A stretch of 64,000 bases of DNA from assembly GCA_017398685.1 (NCBI GenBank), contig JAFQFH010000027.1, positions 1 to 64,000 of the forward strand, read 5' to 3'. Positions within the stretch are counted from its first letter, which is position 1; every line of letters starts with the position of its first letter. A program made the position numbers and the translations under genes. Source of the DNA: Oscillospiraceae bacterium (lineage in GTDB: Bacteria > Bacillota > Clostridia > Oscillospirales > Oscillospiraceae). The notes under the pieces were generated by a model. It did not search any database. It had not been told where the DNA came from and worked only from the letters and a program-made list of their open reading frames with translations. Shown here in pieces: positions 43,393 through 53,436 of the stretch.

Positions 43393-43421
43393 ATTTTTGC
43401 CTGCATTGGAGTGGATTATAC
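43393..43421 (-). promoter_or_regulatory. Sigma-F promoter of the spoIIQ-like gene
   Basis: On the minus strand GTATA (43417-43421), a 15-base spacer and GGCAAAAAT (43393-43401). Both boxes match the sigma-F consensus GYATA and GGnnAnAnT at every fixed position. Confidence 0.75.
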
Positions 43422-43428
43422 ATAAAAA

Positions 43429-43461
43429 GAAAAAAATGCATCCGTCGGGTGACGGATGCAA
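43429..43461 (-). terminator. Terminator of eno
   Basis: TGCATCCGTC pairs with GACGGATGCA around a 4-base loop, followed by T7 on the minus strand. It overlaps the upstream part of the spoIIQ promoter region. Confidence 0.92.
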
Positions 43462-43466
43462 TAAAT

Positions 43467-44789
<1,323 letters not shown>

Positions 44790-44792
44790 TTA

Positions 44793-44798
44793 ATTATA
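44793..44798 (-). promoter_or_regulatory. -10 box of the eno promoter
   Basis: TATAAT on the minus strand, 37 bases before the eno start. The expected -35 region is the A/T-rich flank of the rplL terminator (TTTATT) and is weak. Confidence 0.5.
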
Positions 44799-44824
44799 CC
44801 CCGAACAGGAAGAAAAATAAAGAT

Positions 44825-44854
44825 AAAAAATCCACCCTATTGGGTGGATTTTTA
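44825..44854 (-). terminator. Terminator of rplL
   Basis: AAAAATCCACCC pairs with GGGTGGATTTTT around a TATT loop; T6 follows on the minus strand. Confidence 0.92.
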
Positions 44855-44878
44855 AAAGCAATAAGGAATAAAGCTCTA

Positions 44879-45250
44879 TTACTTGAGCTCGACCTTTGCG
44901 CCAACAGCCTCGAGCTGAGCCTTGATGGCCTCTGCGTCTTCCTTGGAGATGCCTTCCTTGATCTTGGCGGGGATGCCTTCGACCAGTGCCTTTGCATCTG
45001 CAAGACCCAGACCGGTGATGCCGCGGATCTCCTTGATGACCTTGATCTTCTCTGCGCCGAAGTCGGTCATGACAACGTCAAACTCGGTCTTCTCTTCGAC
45101 TGCTGCGGCTGCTGCGCCACCAGCTGCGGGAGCTGCGACTGCTGCTGCGGAAACGCCGAAAGTATCCTCAAGTGCGTGTACGAGCTCGGACAGCTCGAGA
45201 ACAGAAAGAGCCTTGATCTCTTCGATCATAGCGGTGATTTTTTCGCTCAT
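44879..45250 (-). CDS. rplL: Ribosomal protein L7/L12
   Basis: 123-residue stalk protein of the large ribosomal subunit that recruits translation GTPases. The N-terminal dimerisation helix ([20 protein letters not shown]), the Ala/Gly-rich hinge and the C-terminal factor-binding domain ([20 protein letters not shown]) are all present. The ATG at 45250 has GGAGG eight bases upstream. It follows rplJ in the usual order. Confidence 0.97.
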   Translation of the reverse strand: MSEKITAMIEEIKALSVLELSELVHALEDTFGVSAAAVAAPAAGGAAAAAVEEKTEFDVVMTDFGAEKIKVIKEIRGITGLGLADAKALVEGIPAKIKEGISKEDAEAIKAQLEAVGAKVELK

Positions 45251-45284
45251 TATAATTTCCTCCAATTAAAATCTTTGTTTCTGC

Positions 45285-45821
45285 TTATTCAGCAGCTGCT
45301 TCGGCAGCGGGAGCCTCGATGGAGCCGCCCTTCTGCTCGAGGATCTGACCGAGACATACGGCCAGGCCGGTGATGGGAGCGATCATGGTGCCCAGAACCT
45401 TTGCGTACAGAGCGTCCTTGGAAGGAAGCGCTGCCATCTCTGCGATCTCAGTCTCATTCAGGACCTTGCCCTCCATGAAGGCGGCCTTGATGTTGAAGCG
45501 GTCATTGAGCTTCTTGCTGTAGTCGCTGAGGATACGGAAAGGAGCTATGGGATCATTCTCGGCGGTGGCCAGAGAAGTGGTGCCGTTGAGAATGTCGTCA
45601 AGACCGGTCATTCCCAGCTTTTCCAGAGCCTTTCTGGTCAGGGTGTTCTTAACAACGGTGTACTCCACGCTGTCCTTGCGCATTTCGGAACGAAGTGCGG
45701 TATCTTCGCTGACGGTAATACCCTTGTAGTCAACAAAAACGCCGGCGCTTGCATTCTGGATACGTGCGGCCAGAGCTTCGACCATTGCCTGCTTTTCGCT
45801 AAGAACCTTTGCGTTTGGCAT
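45285..45821 (-). CDS. rplJ: Ribosomal protein L10
   Basis: 178-residue protein that anchors L7/L12 dimers to 23S rRNA. The N-terminal part (MPNAKVLSEKQAMVEALAAR, then GVFVDYKGITVSED) is the RNA-binding domain; the C-terminal helix (LGQILEQKGG) with an Ala/Glu-rich tail binds L7/L12. The start is the ATG with GGAGGTG eleven bases upstream. Expression is controlled by the L10 leader. Confidence 0.96.
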   Translation of the reverse strand: MPNAKVLSEKQAMVEALAARIQNASAGVFVDYKGITVSEDTALRSEMRKDSVEYTVVKNTLTRKALEKLGMTGLDDILNGTTSLATAENDPIAPFRILSDYSKKLNDRFNIKAAFMEGKVLNETEIAEMAALPSKDALYAKVLGTMIAPITGLAVCLGQILEQKGGSIEAPAAEAAAE

Positions 45822-45837
45822 GTGTGGTTTCACCTCC

Positions 45838-45962
45838 GTAACGATGGATCACGCTCATAAAGAAAGCCTTTGCGTCAAGACGCAAAGGCACAAAAACAAT
45901 CAAAATTGTTGATGTCCTCGGCAGGATTTACGGCCTTCGCCACCTGCTGTCTTCGGAGCGCT
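45838..45962 (-). ncRNA. L10 leader (autoregulatory mRNA element)
   Basis: On the minus strand the leader contains CCGAAGACAGCAGGTGGCGA, then CCTGCCGAGG, the conserved halves of the L10(L12)4-binding kink-turn RNA of Firmicutes. A long hairpin GCCTTTGCGTC / GACGCAAAGGC follows before the rplJ ribosome site. Binding of free L10 complex represses rplJ-rplL, as known for this family. Confidence 0.9.
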
Positions 45963-45967
45963 CAGTT

Positions 45968-45996
45968 AATATACAATATTCTATCCCCTTTGTCAA
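45968..45996 (-). promoter_or_regulatory. Sigma-A promoter of rplJ-rplL
   Basis: On the minus strand TTGACA (45991-45996, perfect) and TATATT (45968-45973) with a 17-base spacer, directly in front of the L10 leader. Confidence 0.88.
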
Positions 45997-46072
45997 GGGA
46001 TTTTTTCCTTGTTTTTCAATAGTTTTTCCGCTTTTTGCAAGGTTGGGGCAAAGCAGGCGAACAAAGCCGCGT

Positions 46073-46101
46073 GCATGAAATTTCCCGCCGCGGGAAATAA
46101 T
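46073..46101 (+). promoter_or_regulatory. Probable sigma-F promoter of sigG
   Basis: GCATG (46073-46077), a 15-base spacer and GGAAATAAT (46093-46101), matching the sigma-F pattern GYATA / GGnnAnAnT except for one -35 base. The -10 lies in a perfect 19-base palindrome, ATTTCCCGCCGCGGGAAAT (46080-46098), and GCGGGAAATAA is repeated at 46109-46119. Confidence 0.65.
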
Positions 46102-46179
46102 TAGTCCTGCGGGAAATAAAATCATGCGCAGAATGTTCCCGCCGGACAAGCTTTCAAAAAAGCGGATTGGAGAAAGACT

Positions 46180-46956
46180 ATGCAGGGAAAAGTTGAGATC
46201 TGCGGTGTGAACACGGCGAAGCTGCCTGTGCTCCGGGGCGAGGAGACAAGAAGACTGCTGGAAAAAGCCCAATCAGGGGACATGAAAGCCAGAGAAGAGC
46301 TTATCAGCGGTAATCTTCGCCTTGTGCTGTCGGTGGTGCAGAAGTTTGCCAACAGGGGTGAGAGCATGGACGACCTTTTTCAGGTGGGCTGCATCGGGCT
46401 TATCAAAGCCATTGACTGCTTCGACCTTAACCAGAACGTACAGTTTTCCACCTACGGCGTGCCCATGATAGCCGGGGAGCTGCGCCGCTTTCTGCGTGAT
46501 CACAGCGCTATACGGGTGTCCCGATCCATGAGGGACACGGCCTACAAGGTTTTGCAGGCCAAGGAAAAGCTCACAAACGAAATGGGTCGGGAGCCGGATA
46601 TTGAAACGATAGCAAAGACCATAGGAATGCCGCGGCAGGAGGTGGTGTTCGCCATGGAGGCCATTTGCGACCCCGTTTCCCTCTATGAGCCTGTGTTCAG
46701 CGACGCGGGGGAGAGCAGCACCGTCATGGACCAGATAGGCGACACAAGAAATACCGACGAGCACTGGCTGGAGCAGATAGCGCTTGAACAGGCCATGCAT
46801 CGGCTTTCGCAGCGTGAAAAGCGTATACTTGCCCTGCGCTTCTACGACGGCCACACCCAGATGGAGGTGGCAAAAGAGGTGGGCATATCCCAGGCTCAGG
46901 TGTCAAGACTGGAAAAAAACGCTATCAGCCAGATAAAAAAGAACATCAGCGCGTGA
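46180..46956 (+). CDS. sigG: RNA polymerase sporulation sigma factor SigG
   Basis: 258-residue sigma-70-family factor that directs late gene expression in the forespore. The N-terminal signature KVEICGVNTAKLPVL is specific for sigma-G. Region 2 (NLRLVLSVVQKFANRGESMD, DDLFQVGCIGLIKAID) and region 4 (TQMEVAKEVGISQAQVSRLE) are intact. GGAG lies before the start. The upstream spoIIG operon seen in Bacillus is absent; instead rplJ-rplL is divergent. Confidence 0.96.
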   Translation: MQGKVEICGVNTAKLPVLRGEETRRLLEKAQSGDMKAREELISGNLRLVLSVVQKFANRGESMDDLFQVGCIGLIKAIDCFDLNQNVQFSTYGVPMIAGELRRFLRDHSAIRVSRSMRDTAYKVLQAKEKLTNEMGREPDIETIAKTIGMPRQEVVFAMEAICDPVSLYEPVFSDAGESSTVMDQIGDTRNTDEHWLEQIALEQAMHRLSQREKRILALRFYDGHTQMEVAKEVGISQAQVSRLEKNAISQIKKNISA

Positions 46957-46987
46957 AAAAGCCCTTGGGGGAAACTCCAAGGGCTTG
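46955..46987. terminator. Terminator between sigG and the glycosyltransferase gene
   Basis: GCCCTTGG pairs with CCAAGGGC; T5 follows on the minus strand and a weaker T-poor tail on the plus strand. It is stronger for the minus-strand glycosyltransferase gene. Confidence 0.8.
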
Positions 46988-46995
46988 AATGCTCT

Positions 46996-47925
46996 TTACT
47001 TCAAATTCTCACTCAGGCGTATCAGGGTCATTTCAAAGTCCTGACGGTTTTTCTGCTGGATGTTCTCAAGAATCATGCCTGCGAAGAAGGACTGCACCGC
47101 CGCTATCACAACAAAGCCGCAGACGATGAGGGTGGGGAAACGCTCCACAAGGCCGGTCCTGAAATAGTCCACCAGAATGGGCACAAAGAAAAGTGCGGCC
47201 AGAATTACCAGAACCAGAGCCAGCAGGGAGAAGAAGGCGAAGGGCTTATAGGTGCGGAAAAGGCGGATAATGGTCTTTATGACCTTGAAGCCGTCAGACA
47301 CGGTGTTGAGCTTGGACTCGCTGCCCTCCGGGCGGTCACGGTAGTCGATGATGACGTTTTCAACACTCATGTTCTTGTCTACCGCGTGGATGCTCATCTC
47401 CGTCTCTATCTCAAAGCCCTTGGACAAAACGGGGAAGCTCTTTACAAACTGGTAGGAAAATGCCCGGTAGCCGGTCATAATATCCTTGATGCTGCTTTTG
47501 AAGAGGGTGTTTATGCCAAAGCGCACTATCCAGTTGCCGAAATTGTGGAAGGGGCGTTTGTTCTCTTCAAAATATGTGGAGGAGAGGCGGTCACCTACCA
47601 CCATGTCAACCTGACGGTTGAGCACCAGATCTATCATCTCGGGGGCATGCTCGGCGGGATATGTATCGTCCCCATCTGCCATGAGATAGCACTCAGCATC
47701 TATCTCCCTGAACATGCGGCGGATAACATTGCCCTTGCCCTGCTGGTACTCATGGCGCACCACAGCTCCTGCGGCCCGGGCTATCTCGGCAGTACCGTCC
47801 TTGGAGTTGTTGTCATATACATACACCACGCCGCCCTCGGGCAGAACGCGCTTGAAATCCTCCACCACTTTCTTTATGGTGGCGGCCTCATTATAGCAGG
47901 GTATCAAAACTGCGACCTTGTCCAT
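46996..47925 (-). CDS. Family 2 glycosyltransferase, polyprenyl-phosphate type
   Basis: 309-residue membrane glycosyltransferase like GtrB or dolichyl-phosphate mannosyltransferases, which load a sugar on undecaprenyl phosphate. The catalytic domain shows VAVLIPCYNEAATIKKVVED, YDNNSKDGT and the metal-binding MADGDDTYP. Two membrane helices follow (about 228-250 and 265-290). GGAGG is seven bases before the start at 47925. It is divergent from a large membrane protein that could use the lipid-linked sugar (inference). Confidence 0.87.
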   Translation of the reverse strand: MDKVAVLIPCYNEAATIKKVVEDFKRVLPEGGVVYVYDNNSKDGTAEIARAAGAVVRHEYQQGKGNVIRRMFREIDAECYLMADGDDTYPAEHAPEMIDLVLNRQVDMVVGDRLSSTYFEENKRPFHNFGNWIVRFGINTLFKSSIKDIMTGYRAFSYQFVKSFPVLSKGFEIETEMSIHAVDKNMSVENVIIDYRDRPEGSESKLNTVSDGFKVIKTIIRLFRTYKPFAFFSLLALVLVILAALFFVPILVDYFRTGLVERFPTLIVCGFVVIAAVQSFFAGMILENIQQKNRQDFEMTLIRLSENLK

Positions 47926-48018
47926 ATGCTTGCCTCCGTGAAAATGCAATTACGTGGCTATGTTAACATGAAACGACAAAAAAGTACAGAGACATTTCAG
48001 GGAAAACGAAGCTATGCC

Positions 48019-48047
48019 TTGCGAAATCTGCGGAGGATATATATAAT
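48019..48047 (+). promoter_or_regulatory. Promoter of the large membrane protein gene
   Basis: TTGCGA (48019-48024) and TATAAT (48042-48047) with a 17-base spacer, 38 bases before the start. Confidence 0.65.
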
Positions 48048-48084
48048 GTAGCTGAGAATATGCTGCTTTCCGGAGGATAATCAA

Positions 48085-50040
48085 ATGTCTGGCTCAAATG
48101 TCAAACAGTTTGGAAAAACAAGGATATATGGCGCGATGTACATAGCTGCGGCGCTGCTTTTTGCCGCCTTGTGTGCGCACCGGTGCGCGCTGCTTTTTGA
48201 TCCGCAGCCGGGGCTTGCCCTGAACGGGCTTATGTTTATACTGACGCTGGCAGCCTTTCTGCTTGTTCCCCGCCTTGTATGCGGAAAGGATGAAGCCGGG
48301 AAAGCTGTGCTTGGTATGCTTGCGGCGGCACTTTTCTGCACCTACGGGATGAGCTTGTATGTTCAGGCGGAAAAGAGACTTATATGGCTTATTATATACG
48401 CTTTGCTCGTCTTTTTCATAAGCTATGCCCTCAAAAAGCCCTGCGGGAAGAACAGCCGCGTTGCCGCTTTCGGACTGGGGCTTTTGTTTGCAGTGTTTGT
48501 TTTTCTGGGTGCGCAGCTTGAAAATTTCGGGAGGCTGGAGATACTCTATGTGCTGGGTGAGCCTCTTACGGTGCTGCGTATGCTCGTCTCCTTCGCCGGA
48601 CAGGCAATGCTGCTGACCTTGTGTCTGAATACGGCTTTTGCGGAAATACTTGAGCGCGACTATGCCGCCCCGGCGGTGAAAGAGCGGAGCCTGAAAGGAA
48701 AAGCGCTGACGCTTGCCGTTTTGACGGCGGGGATATTTGTGTGCTATCTCCCCTATTTTTACGCATTTTATCCGGGAAATCTTTCACCGGACTCCCTTTA
48801 TGAGCTGCGTATGCAGCTGGGGCTGGACCCCTTGAGCAACCACCACCCCTATGTGCATCAATTGCTTATAAAACTGGCTCTTTTCATCGGCGGCGGCTCT
48901 CTTGAGCTGGGCGTAGGAGTATATTCGCTGATACAAATGCTGCTTTTGTCGGTTTGCTTTGCCCTTTGCGTGTACTTTCTGGGCTCGATGGGAGTCAACA
49001 GATATATTCAGGCGGCGGTATTCGGCTTTTTTGCCCTTTTCTCCGTAAACGGCTTTTACAGCGTGACCATGTGGAAGGATGTGCTGTACGGAGCGGTGAG
49101 CCTTGCCTTTATGATGCTTCTTATTTCTCAGGCAAGAGGCGGACGGGAAAAAAATCTGCCCCTGACTGTGGCGGTGGCCCTTTTCGCCTTCCTTTTCTGC
49201 ATATTCAGAAATAACGGTTGGTACGCCTTTCTGCTGGGCTTCCCCTTCTATATTATCTGCAACAGGAAAAACTGGAAACGGCTTTCGGCAGTATTTCTTA
49301 TAGTTATCCTGCTTGTCAGCGGCTATAATCACCTGATTTTCGACATAATGGGGCTGCGAAAGTCCGCCACCGGTGAGGCGCTGTCTGTGCCTTTGCAGCA
49401 GATAGCGAGAACTGTGAACAAAAACCCGGAAGACCTCGGGGATGAGGATTTTGTCATATTGAGCGAGGTTTTTTCCGATCTTGAGGGGCTGGGGGACATA
49501 TACCACCCCAATATTTCAGACCCGGTGAAAGCCAGAGACACTTTCCTTGTGGAAGTTTTTGATGAGGACCCGGTCAGATACCTTAAAAGCTGGGCCAAAA
49601 TAGGGCTCAGGCACCCGGTGACCTATGTGGAAGCCTTTTTGCTGCAATGCTACGGATATTGGTATCCGGATGTGACTTACTGGATAGTCCACAATGACAT
49701 TGAGGACAACGAGCTGGGGCTGGAGATGAAGCCGGAGAGAAACGGCACGCGCTTTGAGCTATCCATGCTCACAAGGGATATTTCCCAGAACCTACCCACG
49801 GCCATACTTTACAGCCTTGGACTTATGGTGTGGCTGATGATGATAGCGGCGGCGCTGCTTATCCTGAAAGGACAGGGGAAATACGCCTCTCCCATATTCA
49901 TCCTCGCCGGGCTCTGGCTTACCACCATGGCCTCGCCGGTCTACTGCGAGTACCGGTATATGTACGGCTTTGTTAGCTGCGTGCCGCTGTTTCTGGGGCT
50001 GGCACTGGGCTTGAAGAATAAGAATATAGCAGAGAATTAG
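48085..50040 (+). CDS. Large multi-pass membrane protein, DUF6020-like
   Basis: 651-residue protein with about 13-14 membrane helices. The conserved core FYPGNLSPDSLYELRMQLGL, NHHPYVHQLLIKLAL and TMWKDVLYG resembles the DUF6020 proteins of Clostridia, which look like GT-C-fold glycosyltransferases with the acidic/His-rich first outer loop. A second outside domain lies at about 440-540. GGAGG precedes the start. A divergent polyprenyl-phosphate glycosyltransferase suggests that the pair decorates a surface glycan, but this is inference. Confidence 0.7.
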   Translation: MSGSNVKQFGKTRIYGAMYIAAALLFAALCAHRCALLFDPQPGLALNGLMFILTLAAFLLVPRLVCGKDEAGKAVLGMLAAALFCTYGMSLYVQAEKRLIWLIIYALLVFFISYALKKPCGKNSRVAAFGLGLLFAVFVFLGAQLENFGRLEILYVLGEPLTVLRMLVSFAGQAMLLTLCLNTAFAEILERDYAAPAVKERSLKGKALTLAVLTAGIFVCYLPYFYAFYPGNLSPDSLYELRMQLGLDPLSNHHPYVHQLLIKLALFIGGGSLELGVGVYSLIQMLLLSVCFALCVYFLGSMGVNRYIQAAVFGFFALFSVNGFYSVTMWKDVLYGAVSLAFMMLLISQARGGREKNLPLTVAVALFAFLFCIFRNNGWYAFLLGFPFYIICNRKNWKRLSAVFLIVILLVSGYNHLIFDIMGLRKSATGEALSVPLQQIARTVNKNPEDLGDEDFVILSEVFSDLEGLGDIYHPNISDPVKARDTFLVEVFDEDPVRYLKSWAKIGLRHPVTYVEAFLLQCYGYWYPDVTYWIVHNDIEDNELGLEMKPERNGTRFELSMLTRDISQNLPTAILYSLGLMVWLMMIAAALLILKGQGKYASPIFILAGLWLTTMASPVYCEYRYMYGFVSCVPLFLGLALGLKNKNIAEN

Positions 50041-50057
50041 ACACTGAATAAATGTTA

Positions 50058-50085
50058 AATGCCCTCGGGATTTCCCGAGGGCATT
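50058..50085. terminator. Bidirectional hairpin terminator
   Basis: A 13-bp stem (AATGCCCTCGGGA / TCCCGAGGGCATT) with a two-base loop between the convergent membrane-protein and TRAP permease genes. The T tracts are short (GGTTTT and TTTAAC). Confidence 0.7.
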
Positions 50086-50105
50086 GGTTTTGTGTATAGC
50101 TTTTT

Positions 50106-52115
50106 TTACACTACTGCGTTGAGCTTCTTGCTGCCGAACTTCTCTATGAGAAGAACGACCACCAGAAGGCCGATGCCGATAAAGTCGGTGGCGGAGCCGG
50201 GTATCATCATCAGAAGGCCGCCGGCAGCGCACATGATACGGGTGATCCAGTGCATCTCGGTCAGCAGATAGCCCTCAAGGGCGGCGGCGACGCCGAACAT
50301 GCCCACAAAGGAGGTGACGATTATCTGAATCATGTTCCATACGGTAACGTCAATGAGCAGCATGGCGGGGTTCATGCAGAAGATGTAGGGCACGATGAAC
50401 GCGCCTATCGCCAGCTTCGTGGCGTTTATACCCGTCTTCATGGGGTTGGACTTGGCAATGGCGGAGCCTGCGTAGGCGGCCAGAGCAACGGGAGGAGTGA
50501 TATCAGCCACGATGCCGAAATAGAACACGAAGAAGTGGGCTGCCATCTTGGGCACGCCGATGGTGATGAGGATGGGGGCGCAGGTGGAAGCCATGATGCA
50601 GTAGTTGGCAGTGGTGGGTACGCCCATGCCAAGGATGATGCAGCAGATCATGGTCAGGAACAGGGCCACGAAGGTGGGGTCAATGAACTTGACGGCTTCG
50701 CTGGCGGAGACAACTGCGCTTATCAGCTTGGAGGCAAGGCCGGTTGCGGTGATGCAGCCGGAGATGATGCCTGCCATGGAGCAGGCCACAGCAACGGTGA
50801 TGGTGCTCTTGCCGCCGGCTTCCAGAGCCTCGAATATCTTACCGAGGGTGATGCGGTTATCCTTGTCAAAAAGGCTGACCACAACAGAGCAGATGATGGC
50901 GATGGAAGCGGAGAACTGCATGGTGCGGGTATTGGTGGTGACCAGAGCGACCAGCACGATAAGGGGCAGCAGCAGGTAGCTCTTTTTCATAAGGGGGAGG
51001 ATCCTGGGCAGTTCGCTGCGGTCGATACCCTTCAGACCAAGCTTTTTGGCCTCAAGGTGAACGGCGATGAATATGCCTGCAAAGTAGAGAACGGCGGGGA
51101 GAATGGCGCGGAGAGCAACCTCGCCGTAGGTGACGTTCATGTACTCTGCCATAAGGAAGGCGGCAGCGCCCATAATGGGGGGCATTATCTGACCACCGGT
51201 GGAGGCGGCAGCTTCGACTGCGCCTGCAAATTCGCCCTTGTAGCCGGTCTTTTTCATCATGGGGATGGTGACAGAGCCGGTGGTGACGGTGTTGCCCACG
51301 GAGGAGCCGGACACCATACCGCAGAGAGCGGAGGAGATGACAGCCACCTTGGCAGGACCGCCGGAGAAGCCGCCAACCAGGGAGTTGGCGAGGCTGATGA
51401 AGAAGGCGGCGATGCCGGTACGCTCAAGGAAGGCACCGAAGATGATGAACACCACTATGTACTTGGCGCAGACCTGTACGGGAGTGGCCATGATGCCGGA
51501 GGTGGTGTAGAAGAGAGTGTAGAGCATTCTCTTGAGAGCTACAGCCACAGTGCCGTTGGAGGAGAGGGTGATAAAGGTATATGCGATAAGAGCGCCAGCC
51601 ACACAGAGAATGGGGATACCCACACAGCGGCGGCAAAGCTCAATAAGGCAGAGAATGCCCACGATGCCTATAACTATCTGCAAGGTGCTTATTCTGGCGG
51701 CGCTGGTGAGAACTCTGACAAGAGAGTCGTAGCTGAAGCAGTAATAAAGGAAACTGCCTGCGCCCAGAGCCATGAGAATAAAGTCATACCAGGGAATATA
51801 GTTGTGGCGCACATGATGCTTGCTGGCGGGATAGGTCAGATAACCCATGATGACGACCAGAGCGAGAAACGCGGTCATGCGCTTTTCCAGCGCGGCAACG
51901 CTGAAAAGGGTGGAATATATGCAGTAAAGAGAGAAACAGACCATTATGGCACGCACAACGATGGCGGGAGTACCTTCCCAGATACGGGTCTGAGACTCCT
52001 TGTCGTACTTGCGCATAAGATTATCTACATCTTCGGCGGTGCCCACATCAACGGCATCACCGTCAAGCTGAGACTCAAGCTTCTCAACTATGTCCGGATT
52101 GGTCTTTTTGGACAT
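50106..52115 (-). CDS. TRAP transporter fused permease (TAXI type)
   Basis: 669-residue membrane protein that fuses the small DctQ-like and large DctM-like permease parts. About residues 50-190 hold the four-helix DctQ-like section and the remainder the 12-helix section with GGFSGGPAKVAVISSALCGM, SGSSVGNTVTTGSVTIPMMK and GMGVPTTANYCIMAS, all typical of the fused TAXI-associated permeases. It imports a small carboxylate or similar solute using an ion gradient. A hairpin separates it from its binding-protein gene. Confidence 0.92.
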   Translation of the reverse strand: MSKKTNPDIVEKLESQLDGDAVDVGTAEDVDNLMRKYDKESQTRIWEGTPAIVVRAIMVCFSLYCIYSTLFSVAALEKRMTAFLALVVIMGYLTYPASKHHVRHNYIPWYDFILMALGAGSFLYYCFSYDSLVRVLTSAARISTLQIVIGIVGILCLIELCRRCVGIPILCVAGALIAYTFITLSSNGTVAVALKRMLYTLFYTTSGIMATPVQVCAKYIVVFIIFGAFLERTGIAAFFISLANSLVGGFSGGPAKVAVISSALCGMVSGSSVGNTVTTGSVTIPMMKKTGYKGEFAGAVEAAASTGGQIMPPIMGAAAFLMAEYMNVTYGEVALRAILPAVLYFAGIFIAVHLEAKKLGLKGIDRSELPRILPLMKKSYLLLPLIVLVALVTTNTRTMQFSASIAIICSVVVSLFDKDNRITLGKIFEALEAGGKSTITVAVACSMAGIISGCITATGLASKLISAVVSASEAVKFIDPTFVALFLTMICCIILGMGVPTTANYCIMASTCAPILITIGVPKMAAHFFVFYFGIVADITPPVALAAYAGSAIAKSNPMKTGINATKLAIGAFIVPYIFCMNPAMLLIDVTVWNMIQIIVTSFVGMFGVAAALEGYLLTEMHWITRIMCAAGGLLMMIPGSATDFIGIGLLVVVLLIEKFGSKKLNAVV

Positions 52116-52194
52116 TCACAGTGCCCCTTTCGATATTTTGTAGGTGAAATTTGCGGTGGTCTTTGCAGTTTTTAAACACATCAATAACGCACAA

Positions 52195-52229
52195 TGACTA
52201 CGGCGCGCTTTTTAAGAGCGCCGTAGTCA
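52195..52229 (-). other. Hairpin between TAXI binding protein and TRAP permease
   Basis: A perfect 12-bp stem (TGACTACGGCGC / GCGCCGTAGTCA) with an 11-base loop and no T tract. Confidence 0.7.
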
Positions 52230-52270
52230 GACCTTTCAAAGGACTATTTGCGCGGTATCAGCAAGACTTA

Positions 52271-53227
52271 TTACTTGACTGCTGCAACCTCGATGCCCTG
52301 CTCGGCAAAGTACTTGGCTGCGCCGGGGTGATAGGGAACATCGGTGATGCTGGAGGCAAACTCCAGACTCAGCTCTGCGGCCTTACCGTGCTGGAGCTGA
52401 TCCATGTTGTCAAACACGGTCTTGGTGAAGGTGTAGATTGCATCCTCGGAAGCATCGTCGCGGGCCAGAACAACTGCTGCGATAGCAACGGTCTGTGCAT
52501 CCTCGGGCATGCCGTAGGTGTCAGCTGCGATGGTGTTGGGGGAGTAGTAGGGGCTCAGCTCGATGAGCTCTGCAATCTTGTCTTCCTCGATGGAGACCAG
52601 ATACACATCGCCGCTGGTGCTCAGGTCGGTGATAGCGGTGGTGGGTGCGCCTGCAACGATGAAGGCGGCGTCGATCTTGCCGTCCTTCAGGCTTTCAGCG
52701 CTGTCGCCGAAGCTCTGGTAAACGGGGTTGATGTCATCCTCGGTCATGCCGTACACGCCGAGAACGTCGATAGCGTTGAAGTAAACGCCGGAGCCCAGAG
52801 CGCCGATGGAGACGTTCTTGCCCTTCAGGTCAGCAACGGTCTTGATATCGGGGTTCATGGTGACGATCTGGACCTGCTCCATGTAGAGAGCGCCAACAAC
52901 GGAGAAGCTGTCGATAGCGCCGATGTCCTCAAAGAGGTTGGTGCCGGCGTAAGCATAGCTCATAACGTCGGACTGGCAGAAGGCCAGCTGATAGAAACCA
53001 GCGTCCATATCCTCAACGTTTGCCTGAGAGCCGTTGCCGGTGACAGCGGTCACGTCCACGTCGGAGTTGGTGGAAACATACTGGGCGATAACGCTGCCGA
53101 ATGCATAGTAGGTGCCGGTCTCGCCGCCGGTGGTGAAAGTCAGGCTTTCAGCTGCAAAAGCGGTGGAGCTGAGGCACAGTGCGAAAATCATGCACAGAGC
53201 CAGGGTCATTGCAAGCATCTTTTTCAT
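52271..53227 (-). CDS. TAXI-family TRAP transporter solute-binding protein
   Basis: 318-residue secreted binding protein. The signal peptide (MKKMLAMTLALCMIFALCLS) ends near AFA-AES without a lipobox. The mature start LTFTTGGETGTYYAFGSVIA and the GSQANVEDMDAG segment are typical of TAXI proteins; no glutamate-specific motif can be assigned. GGAGG precedes the start. Strongly biased codons suggest high expression. It delivers the solute to the fused permease downstream. Confidence 0.93.
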   Translation of the reverse strand: MKKMLAMTLALCMIFALCLSSTAFAAESLTFTTGGETGTYYAFGSVIAQYVSTNSDVDVTAVTGNGSQANVEDMDAGFYQLAFCQSDVMSYAYAGTNLFEDIGAIDSFSVVGALYMEQVQIVTMNPDIKTVADLKGKNVSIGALGSGVYFNAIDVLGVYGMTEDDINPVYQSFGDSAESLKDGKIDAAFIVAGAPTTAITDLSTSGDVYLVSIEEDKIAELIELSPYYSPNTIAADTYGMPEDAQTVAIAAVVLARDDASEDAIYTFTKTVFDNMDQLQHGKAAELSLEFASSITDVPYHPGAAKYFAEQGIEVAAVK

Positions 53228-53305
53228 TTTTCTTACCTCCATATATAAGTAAAAAAATAAATTACGAAGAGTCGCAGGCTATTGACTTACGCCTTTTCTG
53301 GATTT

Positions 53306-53334
53306 ATAATACAACCAAAAGTTGATTTATGCAA
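53306..53334 (-). promoter_or_regulatory. Promoter of the TAXI-TRAP operon
   Basis: On the minus strand TTGCAT (53329-53334) and TATTAT (53306-53311) with a 17-base spacer. Confidence 0.7.
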
Positions 53335-53375
53335 GCCCTTTTTTCACTTTCACCAATTATTACAGAAAAGTATTG

Positions 53376-53404
53376 TTGAAATAAAGCCCGTTTATGTATA
53401 TTTT
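53376..53404 (+). promoter_or_regulatory. Promoter of the LysR gene
   Basis: TTGAAA (53376-53381) and TATTTT (53399-53404) with a 17-base spacer, leaving a 125-base leader before the gene. Confidence 0.5.
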
Positions 53405-53436
53405 ACAAATGTCAGGGGAACTAAGTTTCCAAAAAA

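Noticed and set aside
46109..46119. Second GGGAAATAA copy as another sigma-F promoter for sigG
   Set aside because: It lacks the final T of the -10 and no GYATA lies 15-16 bases upstream.
50250..52175. A 641-codon plus-strand frame rich in Gly, His and Asp
   Set aside because: It is the shadow of the TRAP permease gene. The composition is that of an antisense frame of a membrane protein.
52151..53248. A 365-codon plus-strand frame
   Set aside because: Antisense shadow of the TAXI binding-protein gene.
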